Assembly: GCA_020692245.1 (NCBI GenBank) | Contig: JAIMKT010000041.1 | Location: forward strand, 1 to 35,437 | From: Microcoleus sp. GA_180221_E-2-1-MAG-45_12 | GTDB taxonomy: Bacteria; Cyanobacteriota; Cyanobacteriia; Cyanobacteriales; JAAUUE01 | DNA length: 35,437 bases | Direction: 5' to 3' | In this document: in pieces, positions 23,776-30,284 of the stretch | Layout of the letters: the number at the start of each line of letters is the position of its first letter | Numbering within the stretch: position 1 is the stretch's first letter | The notes under the pieces: model-generated | The model's database searches: none | Told to the model about the DNA's origin: nothing | The model's input: the letters and a program-made list of their open reading frames with translations, nothing else | Position numbers and translations under genes: made by a program

Positions 23776-23798
23776 CAGCTTTTTAGACATACTCTAAC
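23776..23798 (+). repeat. right copy of the 23-base direct repeat, overlapping the rsmD stop
   Basis: This copy starts CAGCTTTTTAGACAT and ends ACTCTAAC. It matches 23426-23448 at 20 of 23 bases. Its last bases contain the rsmD stop codon (TAG on the minus strand, 23794-23796). Confidence 0.65.
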
Positions 23799-24333
23799 TG
23801 GGCTGATAAAAAGTTACACCAGTATTACTATAGGTTTTTTGACGGCAGATTTCTAAGCCGATCGTCTCCGGTAAGGGCAGTTTAGGATCATGTTCTACGG
23901 CTAGTTCTCCACTGGGATGGAGGATTTTGAGTTGGGCAATTAATTCTAGAACTGGGGTGTATAAATCGCCATTGTAGGGGGGATCAAAATAGATAAGATG
24001 GAACTGCTCCCCGGCTAATTTTTTTAACTTTTGGCTCACATCTCCCCGGATGAGGGTAAATTTTTGAGTATCTTGGGCTACCAGTTGCCAATTTTCTTGA
24101 ATGATACTGCAAGCTCTGGGCGATCGCTCAATCCCCGTCACCGAGTCTGCCCCCCGGACTAGAGCCTCAGCTCCCATGGCTCCACTGCCACTACATAGAT
24201 CCAGCCACGCACAACCCCCCAATCTTTCCTGCCAAATATTAAAGATCGCCTCCCGAACCCTTGCAGTTGTTGGTCTAGTATCTTTACCCGGTAGAGTTTT
24301 TAACAATCGATTGCCGTAAATTCTGAGACTCAT
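23794..24333 (-). CDS. rsmD: 16S rRNA (guanine966-N2)-methyltransferase
   Basis: 179-residue class I SAM-dependent methyltransferase that modifies G966 of 16S rRNA in the assembled 30S subunit. Motif I is WLDLCSGSGAMGAEAL at about 43-58. The acidic ribose-binding end is VTGIERSPRA. The catalytic (D/N)PPY motif is seen as YFDPPYNGDLY near 116. The N-terminal RIYGNRLLKTLPGKDTRPTT is a strong RsmD signature. Start ATG at 24333. It is leftward and convergent with the YciI-like gene. Length and motifs fit RsmD; no fusion with a nucleotidyltransferase (CoaD) is present. Confidence 0.95.
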   Translation of the reverse strand: MSLRIYGNRLLKTLPGKDTRPTTARVREAIFNIWQERLGGCAWLDLCSGSGAMGAEALVRGADSVTGIERSPRACSIIQENWQLVAQDTQKFTLIRGDVSQKLKKLAGEQFHLIYFDPPYNGDLYTPVLELIAQLKILHPSGELAVEHDPKLPLPETIGLEICRQKTYSNTGVTFYQPS

Positions 24334-24808
24334 TAGAGTTTAGCTGTTTAGGTATTTAGATGCTTAGATATTTAGATATTAAATGCTATAGATTAAGATA
24401 GAATAAAATAATAATGGTGTGGGAAAAAGGGAACGATCGAGGCGATCAATCATTGATTCCAGATATTATTCCAAATGTTAATTCAAAAATTGCTTGCTAG
24501 AGTAGATTAATATACCCATTTATGATTTTAACCAGCGATTGATATTTTAAAAGTATCCGCAAAAGATTCTCTAAAACTATTTAGCAATCTCTCAAAATCT
24601 CTCAAACAAAGTACAAGATTTCTGGAAAAGACAAATAAAGGATGCTTACCCTCATCCGAGTTGCCCTAATTTCAGAGTATGCTTTGGGAAAAGTTTTTGA
24701 CATTAACCGGAATTCTTAATTTAGCTCTGTTTTTCTAAAGATAACTACCAAAGATAATCCCTATCATTAATCACCAAAATTACTAAAGCTGATTCAAGCT
24801 CACTCCTA
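24334..24808. other. 475-base divergent intergenic region between rsmD and the DUF4126 gene
   Basis: No credible gene. The left end has two imperfect 16-17-base tandem units (TTTAGGTATTTAGATG, 24347-24362, and CTTAGATATTTAGATA, 24363-24378) that share 16 bases with 22049-22064. The longest small frames (28 codons from 24414, and a 19-codon hydrophobic one starting at ATGCTTTGGGAAAAG) lack ribosome binding sites. It must hold the promoters of rsmD and the DUF4126 gene, but no clear -35/-10 pair stands out. Confidence 0.4.
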
Positions 24809-25387
24809 ATGCTAGAAATTCTCGCTGTTCTGTCTGCCTCGGCTGCTGCCGGAATGCGTATCGCCTTGCCCTTGTTGGTCATTGGTCTCATCGAGAATGA
24901 AAAACTGTGGTCAAGAGTGCCGATCCTATCAGCGATTCATCCCCAAGTTGTGGTGTGTGTTTTGGTGAGTTGGTCTTTATTTGAGTTGTTTGCCTCCAAG
25001 AAATTAGTCGGTCAAAGAATTTTACAAGTTGTGCAGTTAGGCTTCAGCCCGATCGCCGGAGCAATTTTGGGGATCACCGTAGCAAAGTTTACGAGCTTAA
25101 CTTCAGAATTGGGCTGGTTAGTGGCGATCGTGGGGGGCTTGTTAGCTTTTGTCTTGCAATTGGTTCAAACTGGATGGTTCTATCGCCTCCGGGGTTTACC
25201 GATCTGGCTAGTGCTGCTACAAGATGTTCTTTGTGTTTGCTTAGTCATTTTTGCCTTTGATGCTCCCAACCAAGGGGGGTTAATTGCCCTGTTGCTTTTG
25301 TGGTTAGCAATCCGCAGTTCCAAGCAATGGTATGACTTTTACCACGAACGTCGTCAAAATCAATATCCGTCCCAAAAACCGGATTAA
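24809..25387 (+). CDS. DUF4126 membrane protein
   Basis: 192-residue integral membrane protein of the DUF4126 family, function unknown. The N-terminal hallmark is LAVLSASAAAGMRIALPLLV followed by E-N. About five hydrophobic helices are visible: 2-27, 47-62, 75-95 (GFSPIAGAILGITVAKF), 101-123 (LGWLVAIVGGLLAFVLQLVQ) and 130-165. The polar tail (YHERRQNQYPSQKP) is cytoplasmic by the positive-inside rule. No ribosome binding site is evident. It stands alone, with a repeat-rich region downstream. Confidence 0.88.
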   Translation: MLEILAVLSASAAAGMRIALPLLVIGLIENEKLWSRVPILSAIHPQVVVCVLVSWSLFELFASKKLVGQRILQVVQLGFSPIAGAILGITVAKFTSLTSELGWLVAIVGGLLAFVLQLVQTGWFYRLRGLPIWLVLLQDVLCVCLVIFAFDAPNQGGLIALLLLWLAIRSSKQWYDFYHERRQNQYPSQKPD

Positions 25388-25389
25388 AC

Positions 25390-25432
25390 AGTGAACAGTG
25401 AACAGTGAACAGTTATCAGTTATCAGTTATCA
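25390..25432. repeat. tandem 7-base repeats GTGAACA and ATCAGTT
   Basis: GTGAACA is repeated three times, then ATCAGTT three times, with further ATCAGTT copies at about 25480-25487 and 25515-25524. Such heptamer arrays are the short tandemly repeated repetitive sequences known from cyanobacterial intergenic DNA. Confidence 0.8.
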
Positions 25433-25433
25433 A

Positions 25434-25479
25434 GGAATAGGAGGTACAGGGAGGTAAGGGGAGGTACAGGAGGTAAAGT
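25434..25479. repeat. GGAGGTA tandem repeat array
   Basis: Units GGAGGTACAG, GGAGGTAAGG, GGAGGTACAG and GGAGGTAAAG lie in a row. It belongs to the same family as the arrays at 8935, 27050 and 30237. Confidence 0.8.
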
Positions 25480-25693
25480 TATCAGTTACTCGTACTGAGC
25501 GGAGTTGAAGTATCAATTTATCAGTTATTAATAGCTTAGGCATTGCCCATCTGATACCACCAATAGTAGATAAAACCTTATTTTGTAGAACCCCCGTAAC
25601 CGTGAACAAATAGGTAAAGTTACTTTTAATTATGGGTGGGAGGGCTGGAGAGCGAAATTTTCGGTAAGTTCTGCTACAGAGTCTGGGGAAGAA

Positions 25694-25743
25694 TTTAGTT
25701 AGATTCACTAAACCATCCTTGTCTTTGGCTAATATTTGGCTAA
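25694..25743. promoter_or_regulatory. candidate LysR autoregulatory sites
   Basis: TTTAGT-N7-ACTAAA at 25694-25712 is a 6-bp inverted repeat that contains a T-N11-A core, the type bound by LysR regulators. Two direct copies of TTTGGCTAA at 25724-25732 and 25735-25743, 11 bases apart (about one helical turn), follow just before the LysR start at 25751. Autoregulation is inferred from position and symmetry. Confidence 0.4.
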
Positions 25744-25750
25744 CTAATTC

Positions 25751-26707
25751 ATGCGTATTGATCAGTTACAGGCTTTTTTGGCCGTGGCAGAAACGGGAAG
25801 TTTTCAACAGGCAGCCCAGAAGTGCCGAGTGACCCAATCTACTGTTAGCCGTCAGGTACAGGCTTTGGAAACAGAGCTGGGGCTACCCTTATTTCATCGG
25901 AGTAATCATTCTAAGTTGACGATCGCTGGCGAGCGGTTATTGCGCTATGCCAAAAAAATTGCCCAAGATTGGCACAATGCCACCCAAGAACTACAGGAAC
26001 TCCGGGAGGGGAAGCAGGCAGAAATGTGTGTAGCGGCGATTCATTCCGTGTGTGCCTACCATCTGCCCCCAGTGTTGCAGAAATTTTGTACCGACTATCC
26101 TCAAGTGCAGTTGCGGGTGACGGCGTTGGGGAGCGATCGAGCCTTAAAAGTTCTCAAGGATGGCTTGGTAGATATGGCGATCGTCATGCATAATCGCTAT
26201 TTAACCAACAATAATGAGATGGTGGTGGAAAGTCTCTTTGATGAACCGATCGAAGTCTTAATGGCGGCGGATCATCCCCTCGCTGAGTTTCCCTTGGTGA
26301 CTTGGGCAGACCTAGCTCCGTTTCCCCAAGTGGTTTTTAAGCATGGCTACGGAATGCAACGCATTATTCAAGAGCAGTTTTCCCAGTTGGGAGTCAGTCT
26401 CCACGCCGCCCTAGAGTTAAATACTCCCGATGCGTTCCGGGGGGTTGTCCGTCAAAGTAAAATGATTGCTCTGCTGCCTCGATCGGCGGTTATCGACTCC
26501 GAGAAAGACCCTACCCTAGCCGTGCGTTCTATCTCTACAACTCCCCTTCGTCACAGCGTTGGCGTAGCCTCTCCCTTGGAGAATCAACCCGTCACCTTCA
26601 GCCGTCAAGTAGTCCTCGTCACCACGAGAGATCGCTTACAAATTCCCCCCATTCAACATTTCTACCAACTAGTAAAACAACACCTTTCAGCCACCCTGAA
26701 GTATTAA
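25751..26707 (+). CDS. LysR-family transcriptional regulator
   Basis: 318-residue LysR regulator. The winged helix-turn-helix is at about 1-60 (MRIDQLQAFLAVAETGSFQQ, AAQKCRVTQSTVSRQVQALE, LGLPLFHRS). A linker helix follows at 60-90, then the effector-binding domain from about 92 (EMCVAAIHSVCAYHLPPVL; DGLVDMAIVMHNR). The effector is not identifiable; I see no match close enough to call it RbcR, CmpR, NdhR or NtcB. Near 265-280 the coding sequence contains a palindromic TCTCC-CTT-GGAGA within a GCGTTGGCGTAGCC context that resembles a dispersed cyanobacterial repeat. The stop overlaps the recJ stop region by 4 bases. Upstream symmetrical sites suggest self-regulation. Confidence 0.95.
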   Translation: MRIDQLQAFLAVAETGSFQQAAQKCRVTQSTVSRQVQALETELGLPLFHRSNHSKLTIAGERLLRYAKKIAQDWHNATQELQELREGKQAEMCVAAIHSVCAYHLPPVLQKFCTDYPQVQLRVTALGSDRALKVLKDGLVDMAIVMHNRYLTNNNEMVVESLFDEPIEVLMAADHPLAEFPLVTWADLAPFPQVVFKHGYGMQRIIQEQFSQLGVSLHAALELNTPDAFRGVVRQSKMIALLPRSAVIDSEKDPTLAVRSISTTPLRHSVGVASPLENQPVTFSRQVVLVTTRDRLQIPPIQHFYQLVKQHLSATLKY

Positions 26708-29046
26708 ATTTCTAAACTCCAGTGAAAATATTGATAACGAAATTGCTCTTCAGTAATAGCTGTCAAAAATTGATTTATCTTAGGGGAAATATATTGAGGA
26801 GATACTAATTGTTCACCAGTTTGTAGAATTTTAATTTTATTAGTAGTTTTATTAGTCTGGGTCAAGTCTTCTAAATATTCTTCTAAATATTCCACTCTAA
26901 AACCCCAATCATTAATAGCTATTAATCCTAAATTTAAGCATTGATCACCTAAGCCTAATTTCTTTTGGAGTTGCTCGATCGAGACCACAGTTTCTGTACG
27001 GCTGAGATATTTGGCAATGCCGAGGAGTTGGTGGAGAATTTCTAGCGGCAGGAGAGAAGGAGGTAAGATTGAAGGAGGTACAGGGAGGTACAGGGAGGTA
27101 AGGGAAGGTAGAGAATTGTTAGTGGATTTTGAGATTATTGAGGATCGGGATAATATTTCTAGAGAGGATGGGGGGAGGAGAGTTAGGAGTTCGAGTTGGG
27201 GGCGTTTTTCGTAGTTGTTGTAATCTAGTTTGACGATCGCATCCCAAGAGGTTTCTGGAGGTAATTCATCTTTGTAGTGACCCCACCACAAACCGGGAAA
27301 ACCTATGGAATCAGATTGATCATAAACTTCAAAACTAGTTTTAATATAAGATACTTTCTTATTTTTAGCATCAAAAATATTGGCATTACTTACAGACTTG
27401 AATTGACAATTTTTGATCAAAATCTTTGGTTGAGGATTACCCATACCACAGGGTTCAAGAAGTTTTAACTCTTGCCAGAGTTCCTGCCCCAATTCATCCA
27501 CGGTTACAACTAGATCGGGCTGATCTTGAGAATTTGTAGCTAATTCTGGATTGAATTTTTGTCGGAGTTTTTGATTGATAGCTGCCGTAAAAATAGGGAT
27601 ATTTTCCACGGGTAAACTCAACCCCGCAGCGAAGGGATGACCACCAAAGTTATGGAGAAGATGGGATTGGGAGGTAACTAATTCGTAGAGATCAATACCA
27701 CCAAAGGAACGGGCAGAACCTCTGGCAATAGCCACTGGATTTTGCAAATTTTGATTATAGTTTGTCGCCTTAGTAGGTAATTTATCCGGCTCTAATTCTG
27801 AGCTTAATTTCAAGTCTAATTTTGAGACTAATTGTAAGTTTAATTCTGGATTTGATTCTGGATTTGATGGAAAATTTAGCTCTAGGTCTAATTCTGCATT
27901 TAATAAAATTGTTGGTCTTTGATATTCTTGAGCAATTCTCCCCGCCACTAAGCCGAGAATTCCTACCTGCCATTGGGGATCGGCTAAAACAATCACGCTG
28001 GTAGTAGACAGGTCTAGCTGGGCAATTTTCTGTTTTACTTGCTTAATTAATTCTTTTTCTAGGGCTTTACGCCTCGTATTTGCCATTTCTACTTGAGCCG
28101 CTAATTCCTGGACTCGTTTTTGATCCGAGCTAGTGAGCAGTTCCACCAAAGTTCCGGCATCTCCATGAATTCGGCTGATGGCGTTGAGGCGGGGAGCAAT
28201 GCCAAAGGAAATATCGGTGGGTCGATCGCCACTTCTTTTGCAATAGTTTAATAATTCCTGCACTCCTAACCGCTTAGTTTGCCGGAGTTGCTCAATGCCT
28301 AACTGGGCTAAATAGCGACAATCTCCGGTGAGTTGCACCAAGTCAGCAATCAGCCCGATCGCCACCAAGTCCAACAAGTCAGTCACTGGTTGCTGGGGAA
28401 TATTTGGTAGTAGAGTATAGAGGGCTTCGATAAATTTGTAGGCGACGGCTACTCCAGAGAGATGGGCGAGGGGATGATCGGTGGGGAGGTAGCGGGGATT
28501 GAGGATAGCGATCGCCGGAGGTCGGGAGGTCGGGGTGGTGTGGTGGTCGGTGATGATGATATCTAGGCCTAGGCTTTGGGCGTGGATGATTTCGGCAATA
28601 TTCGTACTGCCCGTGTCACAGGTGATAATCAGGCTAGTTCCTCCTTGGGCAAGACGATCGATCCCCGCACAGTTTAAGCCGTGGGATTCCGTGAGGCGAT
28701 CGGGAATGTAGTAATCTAAGTTTCCTTGGGGCAGAAATTCCGATAACCCAGACCATAGCACCGCCGTGGAGGTAATCCCATCCGCATCAAAATCTCCCCA
28801 GATTGTCACTTTCTCACCCTGCTCGATCGCTCTTCGCATCCTAGCTAGGGCTAAATCTAATTCCTGTCCAAATACTTGAGAAATGCTGGGTTGATAAAAA
28901 TCTGGTTTCAGAAAAGCGTGCAGTTTTTCAATGCTATTAATTCCCCGTTGCCACAGGAGTTGAGCCGCATAAAGTCCCTGAGATTTTGGGCAGTAGGGCT
29001 GGAGGGCAGCTAAAAACCATGGAGGAATAGAGTTTGAGTCAATCAC
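26704..29046 (-). CDS. recJ: single-stranded-DNA-specific exonuclease RecJ, expanded
   Basis: 780-residue 5'-3' single-strand exonuclease for recombination and repair, well above the roughly 570 residues of E. coli RecJ. DHH-family motifs: I DFDADG at 85-90, II CDTGS at 143-147, III TDHHTTP at 166-172, and the DHHA1 motif GGHPFAAG near 460. All metal-binding Asp/His residues are present. Two expansions explain part of the length. One is a low-complexity Asn/Leu/Glu/Ser insert at about 380-437. The other, at about 644-666, is translated from a GGAGGTA array and reads SLYLPVPPSILPPSLL. Both lie between or beyond catalytic motifs, so activity is probably kept. It converges on the LysR gene with overlapping stops. 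Confidence 0.94.
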   Translation of the reverse strand: MIDSNSIPPWFLAALQPYCPKSQGLYAAQLLWQRGINSIEKLHAFLKPDFYQPSISQVFGQELDLALARMRRAIEQGEKVTIWGDFDADGITSTAVLWSGLSEFLPQGNLDYYIPDRLTESHGLNCAGIDRLAQGGTSLIITCDTGSTNIAEIIHAQSLGLDIIITDHHTTPTSRPPAIAILNPRYLPTDHPLAHLSGVAVAYKFIEALYTLLPNIPQQPVTDLLDLVAIGLIADLVQLTGDCRYLAQLGIEQLRQTKRLGVQELLNYCKRSGDRPTDISFGIAPRLNAISRIHGDAGTLVELLTSSDQKRVQELAAQVEMANTRRKALEKELIKQVKQKIAQLDLSTTSVIVLADPQWQVGILGLVAGRIAQEYQRPTILLNAELDLELNFPSNPESNPELNLQLVSKLDLKLSSELEPDKLPTKATNYNQNLQNPVAIARGSARSFGGIDLYELVTSQSHLLHNFGGHPFAAGLSLPVENIPIFTAAINQKLRQKFNPELATNSQDQPDLVVTVDELGQELWQELKLLEPCGMGNPQPKILIKNCQFKSVSNANIFDAKNKKVSYIKTSFEVYDQSDSIGFPGLWWGHYKDELPPETSWDAIVKLDYNNYEKRPQLELLTLLPPSSLEILSRSSIISKSTNNSLPSLTSLYLPVPPSILPPSLLPLEILHQLLGIAKYLSRTETVVSIEQLQKKLGLGDQCLNLGLIAINDWGFRVEYLEEYLEDLTQTNKTTNKIKILQTGEQLVSPQYISPKINQFLTAITEEQFRYQYFHWSLEI
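27050..27112. repeat. GGAGGTA tandem repeat inside recJ, in frame
   Basis: The plus strand carries GGAGGTAAG, GGAGGTACAG, GGAGGTACAG and GGAGGTAAGG units with variants. recJ is read on the other strand (TACCTCC), and the array is open in that frame. Same family as the arrays at 8935, 25434 and 30237. Confidence 0.85.
27775..27905 (-). repeat. degenerate tandem repeat encoding a low-complexity insert in RecJ
   Basis: Imperfect units around TCTAATTCTGAG / TTTGATTCTGGA recur about ten times. They encode an Asn/Leu/Glu/Ser-rich segment that is unlike normal RecJ sequence and is placed between the DHH and DHHA1 regions. Confidence 0.7.
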
Positions 29047-29140
29047 AGTAAGTTTTTAGATTTTTTGTACTAGTTATTGTACTCTAAATTCATCATTAGA
29101 TATTTCTGTAATCTCGATCGCCTTTTGATACATTAGACAA

Positions 29141-30064
29141 ATGACTGATCACGATCGCCTATTCAAAGAACTTCTATCTACCTTTTTTCTCGAGTTTTTA
29201 GAACTCTTCCTTCCCGAAATTGCCAGCACTCTCGATCGAGCATCCCTGCGCTTTCTCCCTCAAGAATATTTTGCTGACCTGACAGCAGGAGAAGAGCAAG
29301 TGATTGATTTGCTAGTAGAAGTGAAGCAGGCTGGCGAAGAGGTGGGCTTTCTGCTCCATGTAGAGGCTCAATCCTATGTGCAGCAGAATTTCAATCGCCG
29401 CATGTTCTTCTATTTTGCTCGACTGCATCAGAAATATTTGCAACGAATTTACCCGATCGTGGTGTTTTCCTTTGATGAACCCCAGCGAGAGGAGCCTTCG
29501 ACCTACACAGTAGAATTTCCCCATCTGCGGGTATTGGAATTTAGCTTTGAATCCATCCAGTTAAATCGCCTCAACTGGCGAGATTATTTAACCCAACAAA
29601 ATCCTGTTGCTGCTGCCTTGATGGCAAAAATGCGAATAGCACCGGGCGATCGCCCCAAAGTTAAAGCTGAGTGTCTAAGAATATTGGCAACACTACGATT
29701 AGACCCCGCCCGGACTCGATTGATTTCTGGGTTTGTGGATACCTATCTACGGCTGAATGCTCAGGAGAAAGAGGTATTTGAGGAGGAGATTGGTAAACTA
29801 GAAGAAAGAGAACGAGAGGGCATTATGCAGATTACAACTAGTTGGCTAGAGCAAGGTATTGAGCAAGGTATTGAGCAAGGAGTTCAGAGAGAAGCTAAGT
29901 CACTCATTTTTCGGCTGCTTAATCGGCGGGTAGGTGAGTTGCCGGAGCGGGTACGATCGCAAATTGAAGTGCTACCCCTAGCTGAATTAGAGGCTTTAGC
30001 GGAAGCATTGCTAGATTTCTCTGGTTTACCTGATCTAGAAGCGTGGCTGGCAAAGGGTACCTAA
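29141..30064 (+). CDS. Rpn/PDDEXK-type nuclease with DUF4351 domain
   Basis: 307-residue protein of the PD-(D/E)XK nuclease-transposase/Rpn type that is abundant in cyanobacteria. The N-terminus is DHDRLFKELLSTFFLEFLEL. The active-site region is DLLVEVK with FLLHVEAQSYVQ, matching the E-x-Q-S pattern of the fold. The middle (RLHQKYLQRIYPIVVFSFDE) is typical. At the C-terminus a DUF4351 domain (about 250-305) reads SLIFRLLNRRVGELPERV and LEALAEALLDFSGLPDLEAW. Just before it, a 12-base tandem repeat encodes GIEQGIEQG. No transposon ends were seen. Related Rpn proteins promote recombination by DNA cleavage; this one's activity is inference. No clear ribosome binding site. Confidence 0.88.
   Translation: MTDHDRLFKELLSTFFLEFLELFLPEIASTLDRASLRFLPQEYFADLTAGEEQVIDLLVEVKQAGEEVGFLLHVEAQSYVQQNFNRRMFFYFARLHQKYLQRIYPIVVFSFDEPQREEPSTYTVEFPHLRVLEFSFESIQLNRLNWRDYLTQQNPVAAALMAKMRIAPGDRPKVKAECLRILATLRLDPARTRLISGFVDTYLRLNAQEKEVFEEEIGKLEEREREGIMQITTSWLEQGIEQGIEQGVQREAKSLIFRLLNRRVGELPERVRSQIEVLPLAELEALAEALLDFSGLPDLEAWLAKGT
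29851..29886 (+). repeat. 12-base tandem repeat encoding GIEQ
   Basis: GAGCAAGGTATT is repeated about 2.5 times inside the DUF4351 gene. It keeps the frame, and variation in copy number between strains would be expected. Confidence 0.8.
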
Positions 30065-30236
30065 ACATTACCTACCTAATACCTTGAATTTACTGAGAAT
30101 TTACCAAGAATCTAGCGACAAACAAAGAATCTAGATACAATTTGGAAAACCCAACCCCCTCAAAACCTAGACCAATTCCTAAAAATCCCCAAAATCAACT
30201 CACTCCCCCTCTCCCTATAACTCTTCTCTAATTCTT

Positions 30237-30284
30237 TACCTCCCTGTACCTTCCTGTACCTCCTTCCCTAACCTCCTTCCCCCA
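30237..30284. repeat. TACCTCC-type array immediately before the FHA-PBP gene
   Basis: TACCTCC, TGTACCTTCC, TGTACCTCC and TAACCTCC units run up to the start codon at 30285. The leader is therefore pyrimidine-rich and has no Shine-Dalgarno. Same repeat family as the arrays at 8935, 25434 and 27050. Confidence 0.8.

Larger units (their letters stand above)
25388..25750. other. repeat-rich intergenic region upstream of the LysR gene
   Basis: From left to right: tandem GTGAACA units, tandem ATCAGTT units, a GGAGGTA array, then TACTGAGCGGAGTTGAAGTA, a word of the kind dispersed in cyanobacterial genomes, and finally the LysR upstream sites. The only sizeable frame, on the minus strand (25430-25708), is built largely on repeat DNA and is probably not a gene. 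Confidence 0.6.

Noticed and set aside
24414-24500. 28-codon frame (MVWEKGNDRGDQ...) upstream of the DUF4126 gene
   Set aside because: No Shine-Dalgarno, no hydrophobic or known small-protein pattern, and the length is expected by chance.
24678-24737. 19-codon hydrophobic frame (MLWEKFLTLTGILNLALFF)
   Set aside because: Resembles a tiny membrane peptide but is shorter than known photosystem or cytochrome small subunits and lacks a ribosome binding site.
25430-25708. 92-codon open frame on the minus strand between the DUF4126 and LysR genes
   Set aside because: Its C-terminus is translated from the GGAGGTA repeat, it resembles no known protein, and no ribosome binding site precedes it.
29141-30064. 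Insertion sequence around the DUF4351 nuclease gene
   Set aside because: No terminal inverted repeats or target duplication were found on either side; such genes are often stable in cyanobacteria.
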